Origin: Candidatus Kouleothrix ribensis
GTDB lineage: Bacteria; Chloroflexota; Chloroflexia; Chloroflexales; Roseiflexaceae
Reading direction: 5' to 3'
NCBI GenBank assembly: GCA_016722075.1
Contig: JADKGW010000002.1
Span: 620,001 to 684,000, forward strand
Length of the DNA stretch: 64,000 nucleotides
The number at the start of each line of letters is the position of its first letter. Position 1 is the stretch's first letter. Positions 1 through 7,174 of the stretch are shown here, piece by piece. A model generated the notes under the pieces. It was not told where the DNA came from, did no database searches, and worked only from the letters and a program-made list of their open reading frames with translations. The translations under genes were made by a program, and so were the position numbers.

Positions 1-1025
1 GGCGAGTCGGTCACATAGCCGAACTCGCTGATCCAGATCGCCTTCTGCGCATCGCCATTCTGCTCCATCAGCTCGCGCAGCAGCACCACGCGCGACACAT
101 CGATGCGCGAGTCGATCGGCCGGCGCCAGTTCCAGTCGGTGCGCACGCGGATGTAGCGATGCTCGTCGGGCGGCTGGCCCAGCCCATAGGCCTGCGCCGA
201 CATGATATCGAAGTAGGCCCGGCCGCCGAGCGCGTACACCTCGGCCAGGAAGTCGAGATCGGTGTAGGGTGCGGTCGGGTCGAGCCCATCGGTAGGCGAA
301 AGGCTGGGAAACAGCACGACGATCGCCGGATCGGCGGCTTTGGCGCTGGTATAGGCAGCCTTGAGCAGCGCGACAAACTCAGCCGGCGATGGGCGCTGGC
401 CGTTCCACTCATCGGTCAGGTTGGGCTCATTCCAGATCTGAATGAAGCGCAGCTGGCCCTGGTAGTGATGCACCACCGCGCCGACGAAATTGGCATAGTC
501 GGCGATATGGTCGGGCGGGCCGCTGGCAGCGCCATTCAGGGCCTTGCGCGCCTGAAACTCAGGCATGGCCAGCGCATGGGTGCGCGCCCAATCGGGCGGG
601 CGGTCGATCCGCACGATCGGCGCGAGGCCCAGCCGCGCGGCCTCGGCCAGGATGAAATCGTACTTCAGCCAGGCGCTCTTGATCGCCTGCGGGTTACGGC
701 GATCCTCGAAATCGCCGCGGGCGTGGATCTCGACATCCTCCCAGGGCATCTGCATGCGCACGAAGCGCGCGCCAAGATCGCGCGCCATTTCAAGCGTGCG
801 CGTCACATTCGCGCGGTCGACCTCGTGCTGGATGCCATACAGATTCACGCCCAACTGCGGCACATCGGCCCAGGCGATCGGCTGCGGCGCCGGGGTGTAG
901 GTGACCCCGCGGTTGTAGGCATTGTCGGCCAGCACGAAGCTGCCCAGTGCGGCATACAGCAGCGCGGCCAGGGCTAACAGCCCGGCCAGGCGGCGGATCG
1001 GCTTAGGATGCGGCAGGTCGTTCAC
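1..1025 (-). CDS. Glycoside hydrolase, clan A-like, membrane-anchored (3' end outside window)
   Basis: The gene runs off the left edge; about 341 residues are visible. The chosen start is a GTG at 1025-1023, followed by a short basic stretch and one hydrophobic segment (about residues 11-30), so the enzyme is probably anchored outside the membrane. The motif IQIWNEPN near residue 195 fits the acid/base Glu of (beta/alpha)8 glycosidases of clan GH-A, and WISEFGY near residue 332 fits the nucleophile Glu. Between them lie typical barrel segments (LGARFVRMQMPWEDVE; VLFPSLSPT). Such proteins are related to GH5/GH39-type enzymes and cut beta-linked polysaccharides; the substrate cannot be told from sequence. 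It is transcribed in the same direction as rex, 186 bp downstream of it, with a hairpin between. Confidence 0.7.
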   Translation of the reverse strand, partial: MNDLPHPKPIRRLAGLLALAALLYAALGSFVLADNAYNRGVTYTPAPQPIAWADVPQLGVNLYGIQHEVDRANVTRTLEMARDLGARFVRMQMPWEDVEIHARGDFEDRRNPQAIKSAWLKYDFILAEAARLGLAPIVRIDRPPDWARTHALAMPEFQARKALNGAASGPPDHIADYANFVGAVVHHYQGQLRFIQIWNEPNLTDEWNGQRPSPAEFVALLKAAYTSAKAADPAIVVLFPSLSPTDGLDPTAPYTDLDFLAEVYALGGRAYFDIMSAQAYGLGQPPDEHRYIRVRTDWNWRRPIDSRIDVSRVVLLRELMEQNGDAQKAIWISEFGYVTDS

Positions 1026-1179
1026 GGCGCGCAGTATAGCCGCGCGGCGATCCGGCGTCAAATCGGCCACTGGCGCGGCGGCACCGCCTGCGGCTGGCGG
1101 CAACCGGTAACGAACAGCTGGGAAGCGGGACTAGCCAGCGAGGCGGCATGGGCGATGGACACGAGGCCACTGAAGGAGC

Positions 1180-1204
1180 GGGGCGAGCAAGCGACACTCG
1201 CCCC
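1180..1204 (-). terminator. Hairpin just after rex
   Basis: An 8-bp perfect stem (GGGGCGAG/CTCGCCCC) with a 9-nt loop begins 8 bases after the rex stop codon. There is no run of T after it, so it is either a weak intrinsic terminator or an mRNA 3'-end stabiliser. Confidence 0.45.
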
Positions 1205-1211
1205 ATTGGTG

Positions 1212-1856
1212 CTACGAATCTTTCTCTTCCTCGCGCGCGAGGTAGTAGGTCATGCTATGCAGCACCGCCACCGGGTCGATATGGCGCACCCAGACGTTCT
1301 CGGGCACCTGGATGACCATAGGCGCGTAGTTGAGGATCGCGCGCACACCGGCCGACACCAGCATATCGGCGACTTCTTGCGCGCGGCTGGCCGGCACCGC
1401 GATGATCGCCAGCCGAACGGATTGCTCGCGCAGCACGTGCTCGATATGCTCATCGGTTGAGATCGTCAGGCCATTGATATCGGTACCGATCTTGGCCGGG
1501 TCGCTATCGAACAGCGCCGCGATGCGGATGCCCTGGCGCCGGAAGCCCTCGTAACGAGCGATCGCCTCGCCAAGATGGCCGATCCCGATCAGCGCCACCG
1601 GCCACTCCTGATTCAGCCCAAGGATGCGCTCGATCTGATTCAGCAGCTTCTCGACATCGTAACCGATGCCCTGCTTGCCGAACTCCCCGAAGTAGGAGAG
1701 ATCCTTACGAATCTGCGCGGCGGTCACATTAATACGCTCGCCGAGCTCTTGCGATGAGACCGAGCGAACGTCTTCCTGCAACAGGTAGCGCAGGCTGCGC
1801 GCATACAATGGCAGCCGTCGAATGACAACATCAGGCGGGGTCTCAATGCGATCCAC
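1212..1856 (-). CDS. rex: Redox-sensing transcriptional repressor Rex
   Basis: Rex binds operator DNA when NADH is low and lets go when NADH/NAD+ rises, switching fermentation, respiration and hydrogen genes. The N-terminal winged helix (VSSQELGERINVTAAQIRKD, then LSYFGEFGKQGIGYDV) is a close family match. The Rossmann NAD(H) fold follows, with GIGHLG around residues 91-96. The C-terminus carries the domain-swap helix (WVRHIDPVAVLHSMTYYLA). The start chosen is GTG at 1856 because GGAGG sits 5 nt upstream and gives 214 aa, the usual family length; an in-frame TTG at 1895 would add 13 residues. The promoter carries an apparent Rex site, so autoregulation is likely. A full hyp gene set, a plausible Rex target, lies 5 kb away. 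Confidence 0.95.
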   Translation of the reverse strand: MDRIETPPDVVIRRLPLYARSLRYLLQEDVRSVSSQELGERINVTAAQIRKDLSYFGEFGKQGIGYDVEKLLNQIERILGLNQEWPVALIGIGHLGEAIARYEGFRRQGIRIAALFDSDPAKIGTDINGLTISTDEHIEHVLREQSVRLAIIAVPASRAQEVADMLVSAGVRAILNYAPMVIQVPENVWVRHIDPVAVLHSMTYYLAREEEKDS

Positions 1857-1920
1857 ACACGCCTCCGAAGATTGCGGGCGCCGGCCCGAAGCCAACCAGG
1901 GGAAAATTACCTTATTGTGA

Positions 1921-1961
1921 ATTGTAGCACCAAGTACCTGCCATTGTCAAGATTATCACAA
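1921..1961 (-). promoter_or_regulatory. rex promoter with overlapping Rex-type operator
   Basis: Read on the minus strand, a -35 TTGACA (1950-1945) and a -10 TACAAT (1926-1921) are separated by 18 bp. The plus-strand 18-mer TTGTCAAGATTATCACAA at 1944-1961 is an imperfect palindrome close to the known Rex consensus TTGTGAAA-n2-TTTCACAA, and it covers the -35 box. A second half-site (TTGTGAA, 1915-1921) overlaps the -10 end. This layout would let Rex block its own promoter. Confidence 0.75.
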
Positions 1962-2297
1962 ATGGTCGCAGGGCGCGGGGAGGCGCCCCGCACCCCGCAG
2001 CAGGGGGTTTACCCCGGACCCCGTAATACATGCTTTCTCGTATTCACCGCCCGGCGCGCATGCCCCAGGGCAACCCAAGCGATCGTTGGCAACAGCATGC
2101 GTGCTTCGGTGCGCACCACCTGATTCGGTCGAACAGGGCATGCGACGATGGCGCTCTTGCTGGCATGGCCTCGCATGCCGGAGGGGTTTTAGGGGCATCG
2201 GCTCGGTTCCCCTCATCGGGGGCACGGGGGCGCTGGGTGTGGGGCGCAGCACCCGCAAAACCAGTTACATGTAATCACCCCAGAACACACTCGCGCA
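1962..2297. other. Intergenic region between rex and the metallophosphoesterase
   Basis: No supported gene was found here. The stretch 1968-2025 is a G/C-rich patch of repeated CCCCG and GGGGC words that can form nested hairpins (for example GGGCG/GCGCC around 1978-2000), like other such patches in the window. TTACATGTAA at 2265-2274 is a perfect 10-bp palindrome upstream of the next gene's promoter. Confidence 0.5.
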
Positions 2298-2306
2298 TGC
2301 TATAAT
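2298..2306 (+). promoter_or_regulatory. Extended -10 promoter of the metallophosphoesterase gene
   Basis: TGCTATAAT is a consensus extended -10 element 31 bp before the ATG at 2337. No good -35 box is visible 16-18 bp upstream, which is common for extended -10 promoters. Confidence 0.5.
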
Positions 2307-2336
2307 AATTCGCATCTGCCCCACGCCGAGGTTCGT

Positions 2337-3201
2337 ATGCGCCTGGTATACACTGCCGACCTGCATGGCGAGCTTACCGCCTACCGGGCGCTGCTTGAGC
2401 TGGCGGCAGCGCAGGCTGCACAGCTGGTGATTGTCGGCGGCGACTTGCTGCCACGCGCGATCAAGCTGCGCGATGCGATCACGGTGCAGCGCGGATTCAT
2501 CGAGCAGCAGCTGCGGCCGCTGCTGGCCGAGTTCAAGGCCCGCCAGCCCGGCTGCGCCGTATACCTGCTGGCCGGCAACGACGACTGGGCCGCCGCGATC
2601 GACGCGCTCGACGAGCTGGAGCATGCGGGGTTAGCCCTGCCGCTGCACGGGCGCGTGTACCAGATCAGCGCCACGCCGCTGTGGCTGGCCGGCTACAGCT
2701 GTGTGCCGATCACGCCGTTCAGTATTAAGGACTACGAGCGGCGCGACGATGGCCCGGCGCCATTCGAGCAGATGACGGCCTATATCAGCACGGGCGGCGC
2801 GATCAGTGCTGTCGATCTGGCGACGATCGCCGGCCGGCCAAGCATCGCCGAAGATCTGGCCGGGCTGGCGCTGCAGAGCACACCTGGGCGCACGATCTAT
2901 GTGTGCCACACGCCACCGGCCGATACGCCGCTCGACCAGATGCCGCGCGGGCGGCATGTCGGCAGCCGCGCTACGGGCGTTCATCGAGCGGCACCAGCCA
3001 CCGCTGACGCTCCACGGCCACATCCACGAATCGCCCGACCAGAGCGGCCAGTTCGCAGCGCGCATCGGCACAACCTGGAGCATCAACCCTGGGCATAGCG
3101 AGCGCCGGTTCCAGGCCGTCGCGCTCGACACCGACGACATCGGGGGGACGATCACACATACGGTGTTTGGACAGCCAAACCTTGACAAGATAACAGGGTA
3201 A
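2337..3201 (+). pseudogene. Metallophosphoesterase, interrupted by a frameshift near 2965-2972
   Basis: The calcineurin-like phosphoesterase signature is complete but split over two frames. Frame one starts at ATG 2337 (GAGG 5 nt upstream) and holds YTADLHG, VGGDLLPR and LLAGNDDW, then CHTPP near residue 190. After GRHVGSRA it drifts into a meaningless Arg/Pro-rich tail that ends at 3098. The frame one base over continues correctly with ALRAFIERHQPPLTLHGHIHES, supplying the essential last metal ligands (GHIHES), and stops at 3201. A loss of two bases in a short GC-repeat (CCGCGCTACGG, where CCGCGCGCTACGG would restore GSRALRAF), or a one-base gain, explains it. It is either a real inactivation or an assembly error. 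The substrate is unknown; the fold hydrolyses phosphomono- or diesters with two metal ions. Confidence 0.8.
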
Positions 3202-3266
3202 CACGATGACGAGATGACGCACTCGCGAATCTCTCAGCGTGTCGCCCCTCCATCTAGTCATCGTGT
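3201..3266. repeat. Inverted repeat between the metallophosphoesterase and moxR genes
   Basis: ACACGATGAC (3201-3210) and GTCATCGTGT (3257-3266) are perfect 10-bp arms. The internal direct repeat GATGACGAGATGAC gives it the wordy look of the other dispersed repeats here. The last codons of the metallophosphoesterase abut this element. Confidence 0.6.
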
Positions 3267-3307
3267 CAATGCATATGCGTTTCTTCTTCAACAGAAAGGC
3301 ACACAGC

Positions 3308-4228
3308 GTGTTTAACGCGATTGGCGAGGTGCGCGAGGCGCTCGGCACCCAGCAGTATATTGCTTCCGACGAGATCGCAACCGTGATGTTTCTGGCCGAA
3401 AGGCTCGGCAAGCCGGTGCTGGCCGAAGGCCCGGCCGGTGTCGGCAAGACCGAGCTATCGAAAGCGTGGGCCGCTGCCAGTGGCCGCGAGCTGATCCGCC
3501 TGCAGTGCTACGAGGGCCTCGACGAGACCAAGGCGCTGTACGAGTGGGAGTACGCTAAGCAGCTGCTGTACACCCAGCTGCTGCGCGACAAGCTGACCGA
3601 TTTGTTGATCGGCACCAAGACGCTGGGCGAGGCCGCCGACCGGCTGGCCGCTGAGGAGGACGTTTTCTTCTCCGATCGCTTCCTGTTGCCGCGCCCGCTG
3701 CTCAAGGCGATCACCAGCGATAAGCCGGTGATGCTGCTGATCGACGAGATCGACCGCGCCGACGCCGAGTTCGAGGCCTTCCTGCTCGAGATCCTGAGCG
3801 ACTTCCAGGTGAGCGTACCCGAGCTGGGCACGATCAAAGCCAAACACCAGCCGATGGTGCTGCTGACCAGCAACAACACCCGCGAGCTGTCCGAGGCGCT
3901 CAAGCGGCGCTGCCTGTACATTCACATCGATTACCCAAGCTTCGACGCCGAGCTGAAGATCGTCAACCTGAAGGTGCCGGGCCTGCCGCCCAAACTGGCC
4001 AGCCAGGCCGTCGAGCTGGTGCAGCGGCTGCGCGGCATGGAGCTGAAGAAGCACCCGAGCGTGTCGGAGACGATCGACTGGGCGCGGGCGCTGATCGAGC
4101 TGAACGCCAAGCACCTCGACCGGGCCACGCTCGACACGACGCTCAGCGTGCTGCTGAAGTATGAGACCGACCTGAACAAAGCCCGCCGGTCGATCAATCG
4201 CGATGAGAGCAAGGGCCGCAATAATTAA
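3308..4228 (+). CDS. MoxR-family AAA+ ATPase
   Basis: An AAA+ ATPase of the MoxR group, which acts as a chaperone-like loader for a partner VWA protein or metal enzyme. Visible motifs are Walker A GPAGVGKTEL, Walker B MLLIDEIDRAD, sensor 1 LLTSNNTREL and ALKRRCLYIHIDYP, the arginine-finger region typical of MoxR. A GTG at 3308 begins VFNAIGEVREALGTQQYIA, which matches how family members usually start; an upstream in-frame GTG at 3239 or ATG at 3269 would add up to 23 poorly conserved residues lying in the repeat. The next gene, 58 bp downstream, encodes the VWA partner. This pair is seen next to CO-dehydrogenase and other metalloenzyme genes (CoxD/CoxE), but none is adjacent here, so the client is unknown. 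Confidence 0.85.
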   Translation: MFNAIGEVREALGTQQYIASDEIATVMFLAERLGKPVLAEGPAGVGKTELSKAWAAASGRELIRLQCYEGLDETKALYEWEYAKQLLYTQLLRDKLTDLLIGTKTLGEAADRLAAEEDVFFSDRFLLPRPLLKAITSDKPVMLLIDEIDRADAEFEAFLLEILSDFQVSVPELGTIKAKHQPMVLLTSNNTRELSEALKRRCLYIHIDYPSFDAELKIVNLKVPGLPPKLASQAVELVQRLRGMELKKHPSVSETIDWARALIELNAKHLDRATLDTTLSVLLKYETDLNKARRSINRDESKGRNN

Positions 4229-4286
4229 GGAGTCAGGAATCAGAATAGCCGAAGCATATTCTAACGCCTGAGGCCTGGAGGGCCGT

Positions 4287-5687
4287 ATGGACGACCGAAT
4301 CATCCAGTTCATCGACGCGCTGCGGGCGGCCGGCGTACGCGTATCGGTGGCCGAGAGTGCCGATGCGCTGCGGGCGATTGAGGTGATCGGCATCGACAAC
4401 AAAGATCTGTTTCGCCTGGCCATGCGCGCCACGCTGGTGAAAGAGTCGCACGACATCGCCGAGTTCGAGCGGCTGTTCCCGAGCTTCTTCGGCAGCGGCG
4501 CGCCGCCCATGCCCAACCAGCCCGGCAGCGGCATGTCGCCGGACGAGCGCGAGCAACTGGCCCAGCTGCTTGAGCAGATGCTGGCGAACATGAGCCCCGA
4601 GCAGCTGCGCCAGCTGTTCGAGGCCATGCTCAGCGGCCAGAACATGAGCCGCGAGCAGATCCAGCAGCTGCTGCAGGCGCACACCAGCCAGGGCCAGATG
4701 ACCAACCCCTACTACCAGCCCTGGATGGCGCGCCGGGCCATGCGCGAGCTACAGTTCGACCGGCTCGACGAGCTGCTGCAAGAGCTGCTCGACAAACTGC
4801 GCGCGGCCGGGGTCAGCGAGCAGGCGCTCGAGCAGCTGGCCCAGGAGGCCCGCGAGAACCAGCAGGCGCTCGGCAAGCAGATCGGCCAGGAGGTTGGCGC
4901 CAACATGCAGCGCCGCGCGGCCGAGGAGCGCCGCCAGCAGCCCCCGATCGACGAACTGCTCGACCGGCCGTTCGACCGGCTGCGCCACGACGAGATCGAG
5001 GACATGCGCGGGGTGATCACCCGGCTGGCCTCGCAGCTGCGCTCGCGCGCGGCGCTGCGCCAGAAGCGCGGCAACAAGGGCCACCTCGACGCCAAGAGCA
5101 CCATCCGCGCCAACCTGCGCTTCGGCGGCGTGCCGATCGACGTGCGCCACAAGAAGAAGCACCTCAAGCCCAAGCTCACGGTGATCTGCGACCTCTCGAC
5201 CTCGATGCGGCCGATCGTGGCGTTCATGCTGATGCTCGTGTACGCGCTGCAAGATCAAGTCAGCCGCACGCGCTCGTACGCGTTTGTGGCCGATCTGTAC
5301 GATATTTCGAACGAATTCAACGAGTCACGCCCCGATCTGGCGATCGAGGCGGTGCAGAATCGCATCCGGCCGGGCCACTACAACACCGACCTGGGCAACA
5401 GCCTGGCAACCTTCGCGCGCGACCAGATGGGCTGGGTCGATCGGCGCACCACCGTGATCGTGCTGGGCGATGGGCGCAATAACTACAACGACCCGAACCT
5501 GGGCGACTTCGAGGCCATCCGCCGGCGCGCGCGCAAGCTGGTGTGGTTCAACCCCGAGCACCCACGCCAGTGGGGCACCGGCGACAGCGATATGCCCAAA
5601 TATCTGCCGCTGTGCGACGCAGTTCACCGCGTCAGCAATCTGCGCGAGCTGGTGGATGCGGTCGATTCGCTGTTTGTGCGTAGGTAG
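4287..5687 (+). CDS. VWA domain protein, CoxE-like partner of MoxR
   Basis: A 466-aa protein with a long, Gln/Glu-rich helical middle (about residues 75-230: repeated EQL/QQL segments, likely coiled coil) and a C-terminal von Willebrand A domain. The metal-ion-dependent adhesion site begins with DLSTSM near residue 302, and TTVIVLGDGRNNYNDPN follows at about residue 392. The last third resembles the VWA_CoxE family, which works with a MoxR ATPase in maturing or remodelling metalloenzymes. It lies 58 bp after the MoxR gene on the same strand, so the two are almost certainly an operon. No signal peptide or membrane segment is visible, so it should be cytoplasmic. The ATG at 4287 follows GGAGG. 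Confidence 0.8.
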   Translation: MDDRIIQFIDALRAAGVRVSVAESADALRAIEVIGIDNKDLFRLAMRATLVKESHDIAEFERLFPSFFGSGAPPMPNQPGSGMSPDEREQLAQLLEQMLANMSPEQLRQLFEAMLSGQNMSREQIQQLLQAHTSQGQMTNPYYQPWMARRAMRELQFDRLDELLQELLDKLRAAGVSEQALEQLAQEARENQQALGKQIGQEVGANMQRRAAEERRQQPPIDELLDRPFDRLRHDEIEDMRGVITRLASQLRSRAALRQKRGNKGHLDAKSTIRANLRFGGVPIDVRHKKKHLKPKLTVICDLSTSMRPIVAFMLMLVYALQDQVSRTRSYAFVADLYDISNEFNESRPDLAIEAVQNRIRPGHYNTDLGNSLATFARDQMGWVDRRTTVIVLGDGRNNYNDPNLGDFEAIRRRARKLVWFNPEHPRQWGTGDSDMPKYLPLCDAVHRVSNLRELVDAVDSLFVRR

Positions 5688-5962
5688 GCAAATTATACGC
5701 CGGGCTTCAATCGTGCGGATATGGAGCCAGTCCTTGCACGCATCCATTGCAGTGTGATTTGACCGACTATCCGAGGTCGTCATTCTTGCTGATGTCTCCG
5801 CCGAACAATCGGTGCAGCCGGGAGTTTCGGATTGGCTGGGCCGGAACAGCGCGCCAAGCCTCCCGCGCCGCGCATCTTCTGCGGTTTGCGAGGATGTGAG
5901 GCCCGAACCCCCCGTAAAATATCGCTGGTGGAGTGTGCCGGCGGCAGAGCCACCACTACACC

Positions 5963-6331
5963 TCACGAGACAAGCGCTTCGCCAAACACAAGCCGATGAC
6001 CCTCGGGGGTCACGATCGCAAACTCGCGCACGCCCCAGGGCTTTTCTTCGAGCTTGTGCCAAATCTCTACGCCCTTCGAACCATACTCTTCGAATAGGCT
6101 CTTTGCGTCACTGATGTGCAGGTATGCAAACCACGAGTGATCTGGGCAGTTCGACATAGGCTGTGCATCTGGGCAATCCCCGAGGCGAAGATGGCAGGCG
6201 CCTCGACTCAAAAAGGACCACCCATCGACTCGCAGTGTCTCTTCGAAGCCCAACTTGTCAGTGTAGAACCGTATCGAACCCAGAAAGTCTCGAACAGCCA
6301 GCACGAAAGTCGATGTCGTGAATTCGCTCAT
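5963..6331 (-). CDS. VOC-superfamily (glyoxalase/bleomycin-resistance fold) protein
   Basis: A 122-aa single-domain protein starting at ATG 6331, 8 nt after an AAGGAG ribosome site. The sequence TSTFVLAVRDFLGSIRFYTDKLGFEETLRVDGW is the usual first half of a vicinal-oxygen-chelate domain. YLHISDAKSLFEEYGSKGVEI and GVREFAIVTPEGHRLVFGE are the second. Members bind a metal through His/Glu and act as glyoxalases, dioxygenases or drug-binding proteins; many small ones are uncharacterised and no substrate can be assigned. The gene is alone and converges with the VWA gene upstream in coordinate terms. Confidence 0.8.
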   Translation of the reverse strand: MSEFTTSTFVLAVRDFLGSIRFYTDKLGFEETLRVDGWSFLSRGACHLRLGDCPDAQPMSNCPDHSWFAYLHISDAKSLFEEYGSKGVEIWHKLEEKPWGVREFAIVTPEGHRLVFGEALVS

Positions 6332-6843
6332 GGTTTGCTCCTTATGGTCACTTCCGCTCGGAATACCATATCGCGCTTCGAATGACCAGGCGATACCATT
6401 CGGCAAGGACAAGCACGCCCGGACAGGAGCCGCGCGAGCCGGCCAGGGCAGCCGAACTATACGTAACCAAGCGAAACGAGCACGAACAGGATTGCGCCTG
6501 GCCCCACTGAGGAGGGCCAGCTGATGCGTGCAGGGCGCGGTGGGGCTGCGCTGAAGCACACTCGAAGCGACATGGAATGGCTAGTGACCGTACCCCCGAT
6601 TCTGTCTTTACGCCGCCATCTCTCTCCGCGCCCAAAGGCGCAGGCCGCTCCTGGTCTGATGGGTATTACCCACCCTCGCCGTCGCGGCGGCGATGCGAGT
6701 GAGCGCGGTGGTACGAACGCCTTGCGGCTCCCACACGATCAGCCCACCCCACGCACCTTGCTCCCCATCGGCCAGCGCAGTCGCCTAGCCGCCGGCATCG
6801 CTGCCGACGCTGGTGCGCTCTTACCGCACCCTTTCACCCCTTA

Positions 6844-6905
6844 CCGTGCTCAGCCGGCAGGCGGCAGTATCACGTTGCGTACTGTCGCCTGCCGGCTGAG
6901 CACGG
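6844..6905. repeat. Long near-perfect inverted repeat (26-bp arms, 10-nt loop)
   Basis: Arms 6844-6869 and 6880-6905 pair over 26 bp with a single mismatch (GGCGGCAG against GGCGACAG). The loop is TCACGTTGCG. No T-run follows on either strand, so it is not a classic terminator. It could be a miniature mobile element, a remnant of one, or a structured RNA. Confidence 0.8.
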
Positions 6906-6994
6906 CGGGACTGCTCTCTGTTGCCGGCTTGCGTCGCGGCGGCGTTACCGCCACCGTGCCCCTGCTTGCTGTTTCGCAGGGTAGCCTTCTCGAA

Positions 6995-7058
6995 AAGGAT
7001 GAAGGCGGAAGGAAGCCAGGATGCGAGCAATGCGCGTCATCCTTGAGTCTTCATCCTT
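6995..7058. repeat. Inverted repeat with AAGGATGAAG arms
   Basis: AAGGATGAAG (6995-7004) and CTTCATCCTT (7049-7058) are perfect arms. Between and beyond them are further GGAAGGAAG and TTCTTCCTTC words, giving a short, wordy palindrome like the other dispersed repeats in this window. Confidence 0.55.
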
Positions 7059-7174
7059 CTTCCTTCGCGAGGCGAGGAGTCGGGAAGTTCCTCTAGAGGT
7101 TCGCTCCAGCGGCGGCTGGTCACTAGCCCTTCATGATCGCGACGCGTATGTGCGCCGGCGATAGTATACCAAAT

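Larger units (their letters stand above)
6332..7174. other. Gene-free, repeat-rich region
   Basis: No convincing protein or RNA gene was seen in these 843 bp. The longest open frame (6524-7096, plus) has a low-complexity Arg/Pro/Ala composition and no family resemblance. The region holds two strong inverted repeats, listed separately, and otherwise looks like decayed or structural spacer. Confidence 0.5.

Noticed and set aside
159..977. Long open frame on the plus strand across the glycoside hydrolase gene
   Set aside because: It is antisense to a gene with clear catalytic motifs, and its translation is low-complexity with no family resemblance.
6524..7096. 190-codon plus-strand frame in the gene-free region
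   Set aside because: The translation runs through two inverted repeats, has no ribosome site and shows no family features.
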